From assembly GCA_959606065.1 (NCBI GenBank), contig CAUHHV010000001.1:227644-291643 (forward strand): a stretch of 64,000 nt of DNA. Direction: 5' to 3'. Source of the stretch: an uncultured Collinsella sp. GTDB taxonomy: Bacteria; Actinomycetota; Coriobacteriia; Coriobacteriales; Coriobacteriaceae. Under the pieces are notes generated by a model. It worked only from the letters and a program-made list of their open reading frames with translations. It did not search any database and was not told where the DNA came from. The position numbers and the translations under genes are program-made. Of this stretch, positions 7,240 through 16,401 are shown one piece after another; within the stretch, counting starts at the first letter, position 1, and every line of letters begins with the position of its first letter.

Positions 7240-8373
7240 ATGAGGGTTTCCTGCATAGCGTTCACTGAGAGGGGGTATGCGTTGGCGGAGCGCACCGCAC
7301 GCGCGCTTTCCGATTGCGCGCAGACAGGTGAAGATGACCTTGGCTGGGACGTTTCCGTTTCGCGCGGGTTCGGCGAGGGGAAGGCCGACCTGCGCGCATG
7401 GACGGCGCTTGCGTGGGAAGCGTCGGACGCGCTTCTGTTCGTGGGCGCGGCGGGCATCGCCGTGCGGGCGATCGCGCCGCATGTCGCCTCGAAGGCAACC
7501 GATCCCGCGGTTGCGGTGATCGACGAGGCGGGGCGCTTTGCCGTTCCGCTTTTGTCGGGGCATTTGGGCGGTGCGAACGAGCTTGCGCAAACTGTGGCAC
7601 GCGCGGCAGGGGCCATCCCCGTCATCACCACGGCGACCGACGTCCGCGGCGTGTGGGCGGTGGATACGTGGGCGCGCTGTGCGGGGCTCGCCGTTTCGAA
7701 TCCCGAGGCTATCAAGCGAGTGTCGGCGCGGCTGCTTTCGGGCGGGCGCGTGGCGCTCTATTCCGACATGCCTGTTTCGGGACAGCCGCCTGAGGGGGTT
7801 GACATTGCGTCCGACCGCGCTCGGGCCGATATCGTCGTGTCACCGTTCGCTGGCGCGAATGCAGGTACGTCCGTTCGCGCGGCGGAGACAACGGGCGAGG
7901 TCGTGCCCGCCGGTGAGACGGGGAAGCCGGCGGGTGTGCGGGCGCAGACGCCTGCGCCCGAGCCGCTTCGCCTTGTCGTGCCCTGCATCGTTGCGGGCAT
8001 AGGGTGTCGCCGCGGTGCGTGCTCCGAAGCGATCGGGGAGGCGTTTCTTCTCGCGTGCGGGCAGGCGGGCATCTCGCCTTCGGCCGTGCGCAAGGCGGCG
8101 ACGATCGACGTGAAGGCGCACGAGGAGGGTCTGCTCGCCTTCTGCCGCGCGCGCAATATCCCGCTTGCGACGTATTCCGCAGAGGAGTTGTCGCAGGTCG
8201 AAGGCAGCGTTTCGCCATCTGATTTCGTGCGCGCGACGGTGGGGGTCGACAACGTGTGCGAGCGCGCGGCGCTCGCGGACGGGGGCAAACTTATCTTCCC
8301 GAAGCTCGCTCACGGCGGCGTGACTGTCGCGTTTTCCAAGGTAACTATCGAACTTTCGTTTAAGGAGCGGTGA
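7240..8373 (+). CDS. cbiG: Cobalt-precorrin-5A hydrolase
   Basis: A 377-residue CbiG, which opens the lactone ring of cobalt-precorrin-5A and releases acetaldehyde. The N-terminal half has FVGAAGIAVRAIAPHVASK and FAVPLLSGHLGGANELA. The C-terminal CbiG domain starts near IVAGIGCRRGACSEAI and ends with LVFPK-like KLIFPKLAHGG. A 45-residue Ala/Gly/Pro/Thr-rich linker joins the two halves. The ATG follows the preceding stop with no gap. Confidence 0.94.
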   Translation: MRVSCIAFTERGYALAERTARALSDCAQTGEDDLGWDVSVSRGFGEGKADLRAWTALAWEASDALLFVGAAGIAVRAIAPHVASKATDPAVAVIDEAGRFAVPLLSGHLGGANELAQTVARAAGAIPVITTATDVRGVWAVDTWARCAGLAVSNPEAIKRVSARLLSGGRVALYSDMPVSGQPPEGVDIASDRARADIVVSPFAGANAGTSVRAAETTGEVVPAGETGKPAGVRAQTPAPEPLRLVVPCIVAGIGCRRGACSEAIGEAFLLACGQAGISPSAVRKAATIDVKAHEEGLLAFCRARNIPLATYSAEELSQVEGSVSPSDFVRATVGVDNVCERAALADGGKLIFPKLAHGGVTVAFSKVTIELSFKER

Positions 8374-9116
8374 TGGGAAAGCTCTTCGTGGTGGGGATCG
8401 GCCCGGGCGGCCCCGACGGCATGACGATTGCGGCTCGGCGCGCGCTCGAGGCGGCCGACATCGTTGTGGGGTACACGAAATACGTGGAGCTCGCGCTCGC
8501 CGCCGTGCCCGACGCGGCGCATCTCGCGACGCCGATGATGCACGAGGTCGAACGGTGCCGCCTGGCGCTTTCGCGCGCGCAGAGCGGAGAAGCCGTGGCG
8601 CTCGTGTGCAGCGGTGACGCGGGCGTGTACGGCATGGCGAGCCCCGTGCTAGAGCTTGCGGAGGACTACCCCGATGTAGACGTGGAAGTTATCGCCGGGG
8701 CCACCGCGGCTCAGAGCGGGTCGGCGGTGCTCGGCGCCCCGCTTGCCCACGACTTCGCGGTCGTGTCGCTCTCCGACCTGCTCACGCCATGGGAGGTCAT
8801 TGAGCGCAGGCTCGCCGCCGTGGCGAGCGCCGACTTCTGCATCTGTTTGTACAACCCGCGCAGCAGAAAGCGCGCCGACAGGCTCTCACGCGCGGCGAAG
8901 ATTATGCTCGAATGGAAGGCCCCCGACACGCTCTGCGGCTGGGTACGCAACATCGGGCGCGAGGGGCAGCAGTCGGGCATGTGCAGGCTCTCTGAGCTGG
9001 GGGAGATCGACGCCGACATGTTCACCACCGTGTTCGTCGGCAACGCGGACACGAAGCTCGTAGGTGGCCGTATGGTCACGCCGCGCGGGTATCGGGAGAT
9101 TCCATGCGAAAGGTAA
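8373..9116 (+). CDS. cbiH: Cobalt-precorrin-3 C17-methyltransferase
   Basis: A 247-residue class III methyltransferase that methylates C-17 and drives ring contraction. Motifs: VVGIGPGGPDGMTIAA (SAM loop), VCSGDAGVYGMASP (active-site loop) and VIAGATAAQSGSAVLGAPL. The family signature LYNPRSRKR follows at about residue 165. The ATG overlaps the cbiG stop (GTGATG), and a GTG three bases earlier is possible. The 3' end overlaps cbiET by 13 nt. Confidence 0.95.
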   Translation: MGKLFVVGIGPGGPDGMTIAARRALEAADIVVGYTKYVELALAAVPDAAHLATPMMHEVERCRLALSRAQSGEAVALVCSGDAGVYGMASPVLELAEDYPDVDVEVIAGATAAQSGSAVLGAPLAHDFAVVSLSDLLTPWEVIERRLAAVASADFCICLYNPRSRKRADRLSRAAKIMLEWKAPDTLCGWVRNIGREGQQSGMCRLSELGEIDADMFTTVFVGNADTKLVGGRMVTPRGYREIPCER

Positions 9117-10606
9117 CGATCATCGGGGCGGGCCCCGGAAACCCCGACTTGCTCTCGCGCGCGGCGCTCGACGCGATCGACATCGCCGACGTGGTCATCG
9201 GCGCTCATCGCGCGCTTGCCGGCATCGACGTGCCGCCCGACGTGGTGAGATGCGAGCTCGTGAAGACGGCGGACATCGTCGCCGCGCTCACCGATGCGGC
9301 GTCGTGGCGGCGCGCCGTGGTCGTGATGACGGGCGATGTGGGGCTGTTCAGCGGCGCGCGCCGCCTGGTGGAGGCGCTCTCCGGCGACGCGCAGGTGGAC
9401 GTGCGCGTCGTTCCCGGCATAAGCTCAGCGTCGTATCTCGCCGCGCGCCTCGCGCGTCCATGGCAGGATTGGCGCTTTGCGAGCGCTCACGGCGTGGCGT
9501 GCGACATCGTGGCCGAGGCCGAGCGCGCAGGTGAGCTCTTCCTCGTCACGTCGGGCGGGGAAGACCCCTCGCGGCTTTCCGGCGAGCTTGTGCAGGCGGG
9601 CTTCGGGGACGCGCGCGTGACGGTGGCCGAGCGCCTGTCGTACCCCGACGAGCGCATCACCTGTGCGACCGCAAGTGAAATCGCAGGTCAGACGTTCGAC
9701 GAATTGAACGTGATGCTTATCGATTTCGCAGGCGGCGCCGGGTCGCCTGCGGGCTCTAGCGCAGCCTCCGAGGCGCCGGTCGGCGCGCCCGCGCCCGCGG
9801 CGGCTTCTTCCGCGGCTGACTCTGCGGGCGCATCCCGCGCCGCGATCTCCCGCTGGCCGTACGCTTCCTCGGGCATTCCCGACGAGCTCTTCATCCGTGG
9901 CGACGTTCCCATGACCAAGCAGGAGGTGCGCGCCGTCGCGCCCGCGCCCGCGGCGGCTTCTTCCGCGGCTGACTCTGCGGGCGCATCCCGCGCCGCGATC
10001 TCCCGCTGGCCGTACGCTTCCTCGGGCATTCCCGACGAGCTCTTCATCCGTGGCGACGTTCCCATGACCAAGCAGGAGGTGCGCGCCGTCGCGCTCGCGA
10101 AGCTGCGCCTTACCGCGACCGACACCGTGTGGGACGTCGGCGCCGGCACGGGGAGTGTATCGATCGAGGCGGCGCTCGTCGCGCGAGCGGGGTCGGTATG
10201 GGCGGTCGAGCGCAACGCGACCGGCGTGCGGCTCATCCGAGAGAACGCGGATGCATTCGGGTGCGGCAACGTGCATGCGGTTCCCGGCGTCGCCCCCGAA
10301 GCGCTCGCGAAACTGCCCGTCCCCGACGCCGTGTTCGTCGGCGGGAGCGCGGGCGAGCTTCCCTCCATCGTGGAGGCGGCGCTCGAGAAGAACTCGCAGG
10401 TTCGCCTGTGCGTGCCATGCGTCACCGTTGAGACGCTCACCGAGGCGTGCGCGCTCCTCTCGGGTTCGCGCTTTAAGGGGTTCGAGGCGTGCCAGGTGTC
10501 GGCCGCCCGCGCCGAGGCTGTAGGCTCGCACCATCTTATGAAGGCGCAAAACCCCGTGTTCCTCGTCAGCGCGCGTGGTGCAGGTGGGGAAGGCGGTGCC
10601 CGGTGA
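9104..10606 (+). CDS. cbiET: Fused cobalt-precorrin-7 C5-methyltransferase / C15-methyltransferase-decarboxylase with internal duplication
   Basis: A 500-residue bifunctional enzyme (CobL-like). The CbiE half covers residues 1-215: IIGAGPGNPDLLS, VVMTGDVGLFSGARRL, VVPGISSASYLAARL, LFLVTSGGEDPSRL. The CbiT half begins at GIPDELFIRGDVPMTKQEVR, with SAM motif WDVGAGTGSVSIEAA near residue 345. It performs C-5 and C-15 methylation and decarboxylation of the C-12 acetate. The 51-residue segment that spans the Ala/Ser-rich linker and the CbiT entry motif occurs twice in perfect tandem, so the CbiT N-terminus is repeated. Without the copy the length would be about 449. The final TGA overlaps the cbiA GTG start. 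Confidence 0.93.
   Translation: MRKVTIIGAGPGNPDLLSRAALDAIDIADVVIGAHRALAGIDVPPDVVRCELVKTADIVAALTDAASWRRAVVVMTGDVGLFSGARRLVEALSGDAQVDVRVVPGISSASYLAARLARPWQDWRFASAHGVACDIVAEAERAGELFLVTSGGEDPSRLSGELVQAGFGDARVTVAERLSYPDERITCATASEIAGQTFDELNVMLIDFAGGAGSPAGSSAASEAPVGAPAPAAASSAADSAGASRAAISRWPYASSGIPDELFIRGDVPMTKQEVRAVAPAPAAASSAADSAGASRAAISRWPYASSGIPDELFIRGDVPMTKQEVRAVALAKLRLTATDTVWDVGAGTGSVSIEAALVARAGSVWAVERNATGVRLIRENADAFGCGNVHAVPGVAPEALAKLPVPDAVFVGGSAGELPSIVEAALEKNSQVRLCVPCVTVETLTEACALLSGSRFKGFEACQVSAARAEAVGSHHLMKAQNPVFLVSARGAGGEGGAR
9784..10094 (+). repeat. 153-bp perfect tandem duplication inside cbiET
   Basis: Two identical 153-bp copies (9784-9936 and 9937-10089), with five further matching bases after the second. 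The period equals 51 codons, so the frame is kept. No base differs between the copies, which means a very recent event or an assembly error. Confidence 0.95.
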
Positions 10607-11985
10607 GCACGTCCATTTCGCGCTTCATGGTCGCTGCGCCCTCGAGCGGGAGCGGCAAGACGGTCGTAACGTGCGCGCTCCTGCGCGCGCTCGCGCGCCG
10701 CGGCCTTGCATGTGCGGCCTTCAAATGCGGCCCCGACTACATTGACCCGCTCTTTCATCGCCGCGTCGTGGGTGCGCGCTCGGGCAACTTAGACGGCTTT
10801 TTCACCGACGCCCCGACGCTGCGCGCCCTGCTCGCACGCGGCGCCGCAGGCGCGGATGTCGCGGTGCTCGAGGGGGTCATGGGCTTCTACGACGGCATGG
10901 CGCCCGGCGTGGCCGACGCGAGCAGCTACCAGGTTGCGCGCGACACGGAAACGCCGGTCGTTTTAGTGATGAACGGGCGCGGGGCGTCTTTATCGCTCGC
11001 CGCCGTAATCCGCGGCATCGCCGAGTTCCTGCCTTGTGCGAACGTGCGCGGCGTCGTGCTGAACAAGACGAGCGCCGCTGCCTGCGCCTACGCTGCGCCT
11101 GCGATCGAGAAGCACACGGGCGTCGCGGTTTTGGGGAATATCCCCGCCGACGAGGCGTTCTCGCTCGAAAGCCGGCATCTGGGGCTTGTGACCGCCGACG
11201 AGGTCGAGCAACTTTCCGCGCGCATCGACAAGATGGCCGAGCTGGTGGAAAAGAGCGTCGACGTCGACCGCTTGCTCGAAATAGCGGCGACGGCACCCGA
11301 TATCCGCGAGGAACCTTACCGGTTGGAGCCGATCGCGGGAGCGCGGCCCATCGTCGCCGTCGCGCGTGACGAGGCATTTTCGTTCTACTACGAGGAGAAC
11401 CTGCGCGCGCTCGAGGACCTGGGTTGTGAGCTGGCCTTTTTCAGCCCCCTGTGTGATAGTGAGTTGCCCCGGGGGACAAGCGCCCTCTATCTAGGAGGTG
11501 GCTACCCGGAGCTCCATGCGCAGCAGCTCTCCGAGAACGCGCCGATGCGCGAGGCGGTGCGGCATGCGGTGGAATCCGGCATGCCGACGGTCGCCGAATG
11601 CGGTGGGTTTCTTTACCTGCAGCGCGAAATCGCCGATAGCGAGGGGCGGCGCTGGCCTGTTGCGGGCGCCCTTGAGGGCGTAAGCGAGAACGGGGGAAGG
11701 CTGTCCCATTTCGGGTACGTGGAGCTCACTTCTCAACGCGACGGGCTCTACGGGCCGCGCGGCACACGCATCCGCGCGCACGAGTTCCACTACTGGCAGT
11801 CCACCTGCCCGGGCGGCGACTTCTGGGCGCAAAAGCCCCGGCGCGACAAGGGCTGGCCGTGCATGACGACCACCCCGTCCCTGGTTGCGGGCTTCCCGCA
11901 TGTGTATTATCCTGCGAACCCCGACGTTGCGCGCGCGTTCGCGTCTGCCGCAGCGTCGTTCGCAGAGAGGAGACGGCATGGCTGA
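10603..11985 (+). CDS. cbiA: Cobyrinate a,c-diamide synthase
   Basis: A 460-residue ATP- and glutamine-dependent amidase that makes cobyrinic acid a,c-diamide. The P-loop SSGSGKTVVTCALLRAL and CGPDYIDPLFHR form the dethiobiotin-synthetase-like ATPase domain. The class I glutaminase domain has YLGGGYPELHAQQLSE and the nucleophile in VAECGGFLYLQ, and ends HVYYPANPDVARAF. The GTG start overlaps the cbiET stop (GTGA). An ATG eight codons in, before VAAPSSGSGKT, is an alternative. Confidence 0.94.
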   Translation: MSTSISRFMVAAPSSGSGKTVVTCALLRALARRGLACAAFKCGPDYIDPLFHRRVVGARSGNLDGFFTDAPTLRALLARGAAGADVAVLEGVMGFYDGMAPGVADASSYQVARDTETPVVLVMNGRGASLSLAAVIRGIAEFLPCANVRGVVLNKTSAAACAYAAPAIEKHTGVAVLGNIPADEAFSLESRHLGLVTADEVEQLSARIDKMAELVEKSVDVDRLLEIAATAPDIREEPYRLEPIAGARPIVAVARDEAFSFYYEENLRALEDLGCELAFFSPLCDSELPRGTSALYLGGGYPELHAQQLSENAPMREAVRHAVESGMPTVAECGGFLYLQREIADSEGRRWPVAGALEGVSENGGRLSHFGYVELTSQRDGLYGPRGTRIRAHEFHYWQSTCPGGDFWAQKPRRDKGWPCMTTTPSLVAGFPHVYYPANPDVARAFASAAASFAERRRHG

Positions 11986-13120
11986 AGCAACCGAAACCGC
12001 GCTGGCCTGCATCCGCGAGGAAGTCGAGCGCGCGTTCTCGTCGGCGCCGGGCGCCGTGCTCGAAGCCGCGCTCTCCCGGATCGCGCCCGCAGACGAGTGC
12101 GCCCGCGCCGCCGCGTACGCCGCGTGGGACTCCATTGCGCACCCCTTGGGGGGATTGGGCGACTTTGAAGACGCCGTCGCTTGTATCGCCGCAGCTCAGG
12201 GGAGCGCCGAGGTGGCCGAGTTTCCCCGTGCGCTCGCGGTATTCTTTTCCGACAACGGGGTTGTTGCCGAAGGCGTGTCGCAAAGCGGGCAAGACGTGAC
12301 GCGAGCCGTCGCGCGCAACATGTGCGAGGGGGCCGCGAGCGCCTGCCGCATGGCGGCGTTCGCGGGTGCCGAGGTCGTGCCCGTCGACGTGGGTATGGCC
12401 CGGGGCATAGAAGACGCGCGCATGGTGCACGCGAACGTGCAGCGGGGGAGCGGCAACATCGCGCACGGCTCCGCTATGTCTCGCGATGGAGCCGTGCGCG
12501 CGATAGAGGTCGGAATCGCCGTCGCTTGCGGGCTTGTCCGCGCCGGCGTGCGCCTTCTCGCCGCGGGCGAGATGGGCATCGGCAACACGACCACCTCGGC
12601 GGCGGTGGCCGCAGTGCTCATCCGGGCGGACGCGCGGAGCCTCGTCGGGCGCGGCGCGGGGCTCTCGGACGCCTCGCTCGCGCGCAAGCGCGACGTGGTC
12701 GAGCGCGCTATCGACGCGAACTCGCCCGATCCCGCCGACCCGATCGACGTGCTCTCGAAGGTGGGCGGCTTCGACATCGCGGCGATGTGCGGCTTCTACC
12801 TGGGGGCCGCGGCCTCGAAGGCGCCGGCGCTCCTCGACGGGGTCATATCCTGCACGGCGGCCCTGTGTGCGGCGCGCCTGTGCCCCAATGCCTTGGGCTA
12901 CCTCGTGGGCACCCACGCATCAAGCGAACCCGCAAGCCAGGAGCTCCTTCGCGCGCTCGGCATAAAGGCACCCCTCGACGCAGGCATGCACTTGGGCGAG
13001 GGCGCGGGCGCCATGGCGTATCTGCCCCTTCTGGATTCGGCGCTGCGCGTGTACCGGGATGGGAAGACGTTCACGGCGACTGGCATGGTTGCTTACGAGC
13101 ATTTCGAGGCCGGGAAATGA
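11978..13120 (+). CDS. cobT: Nicotinate-nucleotide-dimethylbenzimidazole phosphoribosyltransferase
   Basis: A 380-residue CobT, which activates the lower-ligand base to alpha-ribazole phosphate. Motifs: FFSDNGVVAEGVSQSGQDVT, VDVGMARG, and LAAGEMGIGNTTTSAAVAA with the catalytic Glu neighbourhood. It ends DAGMHLGEGAGAMAYLPLL. The start has GAGAGGAGA upstream and overlaps cbiA by 8 nt. No bluB or bza genes for base synthesis are in the window, so the identity of the lower ligand cannot be read here. Confidence 0.95.
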   Translation: MAEATETALACIREEVERAFSSAPGAVLEAALSRIAPADECARAAAYAAWDSIAHPLGGLGDFEDAVACIAAAQGSAEVAEFPRALAVFFSDNGVVAEGVSQSGQDVTRAVARNMCEGAASACRMAAFAGAEVVPVDVGMARGIEDARMVHANVQRGSGNIAHGSAMSRDGAVRAIEVGIAVACGLVRAGVRLLAAGEMGIGNTTTSAAVAAVLIRADARSLVGRGAGLSDASLARKRDVVERAIDANSPDPADPIDVLSKVGGFDIAAMCGFYLGAAASKAPALLDGVISCTAALCAARLCPNALGYLVGTHASSEPASQELLRALGIKAPLDAGMHLGEGAGAMAYLPLLDSALRVYRDGKTFTATGMVAYEHFEAGK

Positions 13121-13665
13121 CGGTTACGCTCGTCATCGGCACCGCCGCGAGCGGCAAGAGCGCCTACGCCGAGTCCCTGTGCCTTGGGCACGACGGCCCC
13201 CGTGTGTACCTGGCAACGATGGAGCCCTTCGGGGAAGAGGGCGCCCGCCGCATCGCGCGCCATCGGGCGCTGCGCGAGGGCAAGGGGTTTTCCACCCTCG
13301 AGCGCACGCGTGACGTGGGCGCCGCAGTGCCCGGGCTTCCGCGCGGCTGCACGCTTCTTTTGGAGGACGTGGGCAACCTGGTTGCGAACGAGCTCTTCGC
13401 GGAAGGCGGCTTATCCCCACGTGACCCCGACGCTGCGGCGCGCGAGGTGCTCGGAGGCATCGAACGGCTCGCCCAGGCCGCTGCGTATACGGTGGTGGTC
13501 ACCGTCGACGTGTTCGCCGATGGGATGCGCTACGATGAGGGGACCGAGGCATGGAGGCGCGCGCTCGCGCGCGTGAACGCGGGCGTGGCGGCGCTGGCCG
13601 ACCGCGCAGTCGAAGTGGTATGCGGGATTCCCGTGTGGATGAAAGGCGAAGGACCTACAAGGTGA
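13117..13665 (+). CDS. cobU: Adenosylcobinamide kinase / adenosylcobinamide-phosphate guanylyltransferase
   Basis: A 182-residue bifunctional CobU that phosphorylates adenosylcobinamide and then transfers GMP. The P-loop is LVIGTAASGKSAYAE, followed by ARRIARHRALREGKGF (the His that receives GMP lies in this stretch), LLLEDVGNLVANELF, and the family ending VVCGIPVWMKGEG. It overlaps cobT by 4 nt and cobS by 4 nt. A second, degenerate CobU-like domain is encoded two genes downstream. Confidence 0.95.
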   Translation: MTVTLVIGTAASGKSAYAESLCLGHDGPRVYLATMEPFGEEGARRIARHRALREGKGFSTLERTRDVGAAVPGLPRGCTLLLEDVGNLVANELFAEGGLSPRDPDAAAREVLGGIERLAQAAAYTVVVTVDVFADGMRYDEGTEAWRRALARVNAGVAALADRAVEVVCGIPVWMKGEGPTR

Positions 13666-14429
13666 AGATAGCAGAGGCAATCGGCGCGGCGTTCGGAACG
13701 TTCTCGCGCATCCCCGTCCCGAAATCGGCTTGGACCGATTTCGGGTCAACCCATGCGCTTGCCGCGTTTCCCCTGGTGGGCCTTGCGGAAGGTTTACTCA
13801 TGACGGCGTGGGGGCACGTGGCGAACCTGCTCGGCGTGCCCGCGACCATCGTCGCGGCTGTGCTCGTGGCGCTGCCTGTGGCGGTGACGGGAGGCATCCA
13901 CCTAGACGGGCTCTGCGACACCTCCGATGCGCTTGCAAGTTGGGCCCCGCGCGAACGAAAGCTCGAGATCATGCACGACCCGCGGGCGGGCGCCTTCGGG
14001 GTCATCGGTGTTGTCGTGTACCTTATTCTGCAGTTTTCCCTGTTCACCGCGCTGCCGCTTACGGCGGGGACGTTCCTCGCGCTTCTGTGCTCGCTCGTGT
14101 TCTCCCGCGCGCTTTCGGGGCTTGCCGTTGAATGCTGGCCTGCCGCGCGGGCGGACGGCATGGCCGCGGGGCTCTCGCCTTCGAAGAAGCGCGCGGCGAT
14201 CGTTGTGCCGCTTTGCGCTTTCGCTGCGGCTTCCGCTGCAGGGATGGTCGCGTGCGCTCAGGCCGTCGGCGCCCTTATGGCGGTGGCGGGACTTTTGGCG
14301 CTCGCGTGGTACCGCCATGTTGCCCTGTCCCGCTTCGGCGGGGTGACGGGGGATTTGGCCGGATGGTTTCTGCAATGGGCCGAGCTCGCGATGCTTGCCA
14401 TGCTGGTGGCGGGGGGCATGCTCCTATGA
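13662..14429 (+). CDS. cobS: Adenosylcobinamide-GDP ribazoletransferase
   Basis: A 255-residue integral membrane cobalamin synthase that joins adenosylcobinamide-GDP and alpha-ribazole. Motifs: FSRIPVP near the N-terminus, GGIHLDGLCDTSDAL (metal-binding Asp residues) and IMHDPRAGAFGVIG. Several hydrophobic helices follow, through to the C-terminus. The GTG start overlaps the cobU stop; upstream frame belongs to cobU shadow. Translationally coupled to both neighbours. Confidence 0.94.
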   Translation: MKIAEAIGAAFGTFSRIPVPKSAWTDFGSTHALAAFPLVGLAEGLLMTAWGHVANLLGVPATIVAAVLVALPVAVTGGIHLDGLCDTSDALASWAPRERKLEIMHDPRAGAFGVIGVVVYLILQFSLFTALPLTAGTFLALLCSLVFSRALSGLAVECWPAARADGMAAGLSPSKKRAAIVVPLCAFAAASAAGMVACAQAVGALMAVAGLLALAWYRHVALSRFGGVTGDLAGWFLQWAELAMLAMLVAGGMLL

Positions 14430-15427
14430 TGCTCGTGGTAGGTGGCGCGCATTCGGGGAAGAGGACCTTCGTGCGCGAAAAGCTCGGGTTCGCGGCGGAC
14501 GATTTCGTCGACGCGGCGCAACTCGCGGCGGGCGGCGTGCCCGCGGCTTTTGCCGGCCGCGTCGCGTACCGTGCTGAGGAACTCGTACGCGCGCTCGACG
14601 CTGACCGGGCGCTCGAGTGGCTGATCGGCTTCGACGCAGTGATTCTGACCTTGGTCGGCTCGGGGGTCGTCCCTATGCGTGCGGAAGACGCCCAATGGCG
14701 CGAGCGCGCGGGGCGCCTGGGATGCGCGCTCGCTGCGCGCGCCGACGTCGTCGTGCGCATGACGTGCGGGATTCCCCAGGTCATCAAAGGAAACCTTGCC
14801 GATGCGCCTCGAGGGACGCTGGGCGCGGGCGCGCCTTTGGAAGTCATCTTCGTGCGCCATGGTGCCACAGCGGGCACGGAAGACCATCGCTACAGCGGGG
14901 CGGGCACCGACGAGCCCCTGTCGAGCGCGGGCGAGCGCTCTTTGCGCGACCTCGCGTGCGATCGTGACGTGTTCCGTGTTATCACGAGCGGCATGGCCCG
15001 CACCGACCAGACGGCACGCATTCTCTTCCCGAACGCGGAGCTTATGGCGTGCCCCGGTCTGCGCGAGATGGATTTCGGCGACTTCGAGGGGCGAAGAGCC
15101 GCCGAACTTAAAGAGGATGCGCGTTACCGCGCCTGGGTAGACTCCTGGTGTGAGACGCGCTGCCCGCATGGCGAGGGCAAGAGCGATTTCACCCGCCGCG
15201 TCGTCGCTGCGTTTCGGGAGGCGTGCGATTCGGAGCGCGCCCAGGGGAGTGGGCGCGCCGTCTTTGTCGTTCACGCGGGTACCGTGAAAGCGCTGCTCTC
15301 CGAGCTAGCTGTCCCGAAAATGGGATACTTCGACGTGCATACCGAGCCGGGCGGCGCATGGGCCGCCACCTGGGATGGGCGCTGCCTTCGCGACGTTCGC
15401 CTCGCTTCGGGGGGCGATGCCCGGTGA
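14426..15427 (+). CDS. Fusion of degenerate CobU-like P-loop domain with alpha-ribazole phosphatase (CobC-type histidine phosphatase)
   Basis: A 333-residue protein with two parts. Residues 1-135 resemble CobU: a P-loop variant VVGGAHSGKRTFVREKLG, and a terminal VVRMTCGIPQVIKG that parallels the CGIPVWMKG end of CobU. The middle of the CobU fold (the His-containing GMP-acceptor stretch) is not recognisable. Residues 145-333 are a phosphoglycerate-mutase-type phosphatase: VIFVRHGATAGTEDHRYSG with the catalytic RHG, TSGMARTDQTA, REMDFGDFEGR and VVHAGTVKALL. The C-terminal half should dephosphorylate alpha-ribazole phosphate or cobalamin phosphate. The role of the N-terminal half is open because a full cobU is present. 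Overlaps cobS by 4 nt. Confidence 0.85.
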   Translation: MMLVVGGAHSGKRTFVREKLGFAADDFVDAAQLAAGGVPAAFAGRVAYRAEELVRALDADRALEWLIGFDAVILTLVGSGVVPMRAEDAQWRERAGRLGCALAARADVVVRMTCGIPQVIKGNLADAPRGTLGAGAPLEVIFVRHGATAGTEDHRYSGAGTDEPLSSAGERSLRDLACDRDVFRVITSGMARTDQTARILFPNAELMACPGLREMDFGDFEGRRAAELKEDARYRAWVDSWCETRCPHGEGKSDFTRRVVAAFREACDSERAQGSGRAVFVVHAGTVKALLSELAVPKMGYFDVHTEPGGAWAATWDGRCLRDVRLASGGDAR

Positions 15428-16401
15428 TGACGATTCTTGCCGTCGCCGCCGGGTTCGCGGCCGACCTTGCCTTCGGCGACCCGCGCTGGCTTCCCCATCC
15501 CGTCGTCGCCATGGGGCACGCGATCACATGGGCCGAAGGCCGCCTGCGGGGCGCATTCCCGCAAACGTCCGCGGGCACGCGTGCCGCAGGGCTTGTGCTC
15601 GCCGTGGCGCTTCCGCTTGCGTGTGGGCTTTTGACCTGGGGTATCCTACATCTTTGCGGCATGGTTCACTCCGGCTTGCGCTTCGTGGCCGAGGCATGGG
15701 CGAGCTATCAGATTCTCGCGACATGCGAGCTGCGCCGCCAGAGCCTGGCCGTGGCCCGCGCGTTCTCGAAGGGCGGCCTTGTCGCGGCGCGCGAAGCCGT
15801 CGGGCTCATCGTGGGACGCGACACGTCTGTTCTCGACGAGCAGGGCGTCGCGCGCGCCGCCGTGGAAACGGTGGCGGAGAACGCGAGCGACGGCGTCATC
15901 GCGCCACTTTTCTACCTTATGATCGGGGGTGCGCCCTTGGGCATGGCGTACAAGGCGGTGAACACGCTCGACAGCATGGTGGGCTACAAAAACGAGCGCT
16001 ACATCGACTTCGGCCGCGCCTCGGCGCGCCTCGACGATGCGGTGAACTGGATTCCCTCGCGCTTATCGGCCCTGTTCATGATCGCCGTGTGCCCGATCGT
16101 TGGGCTCGATGCGCGCGGGGCGGCGCGCATCTGGCGCCGCGACAGGCGTCGCCATGCGAGCCCCAACGCGGCGCAGACCGAGTCAGCGTGTGCGGGCGCG
16201 CTCGGGCTGCGCCTGGCAGGACCCGCGGTGTATTTCGGCAAGCTCGTTGAGAAACCGACGATAGGCGACGCGTCCCGCGAAATCGAGTGGGGCGACATCG
16301 CACGGGCGACAAGGCTCATGCTCGCCGCGTCCGTATGCGCGCTCGTCGTCTTCGGCGCCGCGCGCGCGGCGGTCGTGCTCGCCGTGGGGGCGATGGCATG
16401 A
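15427..16401 (+). CDS. cbiB: Adenosylcobinamide-phosphate synthase
   Basis: A 324-residue membrane protein that attaches (R)-1-aminopropan-2-ol (phosphate) to adenosylcobyric acid. Signature ADLAFGDPRWLPHPVVAMG near the start; ETVAENASDGVIAPLFY and AYKAVNTLDSMVGYKNE in the middle; LDDAVNWIPSRLSAL and SPNAAQTESACAGALGLRL towards the end. Hydrophobic helices near residues 55-75 and at the C-terminus. The ATG overlaps the preceding stop by one base; a GTG three bases earlier is possible. Confidence 0.94.
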   Translation: MTILAVAAGFAADLAFGDPRWLPHPVVAMGHAITWAEGRLRGAFPQTSAGTRAAGLVLAVALPLACGLLTWGILHLCGMVHSGLRFVAEAWASYQILATCELRRQSLAVARAFSKGGLVAAREAVGLIVGRDTSVLDEQGVARAAVETVAENASDGVIAPLFYLMIGGAPLGMAYKAVNTLDSMVGYKNERYIDFGRASARLDDAVNWIPSRLSALFMIAVCPIVGLDARGAARIWRRDRRRHASPNAAQTESACAGALGLRLAGPAVYFGKLVEKPTIGDASREIEWGDIARATRLMLAASVCALVVFGAARAAVVLAVGAMA

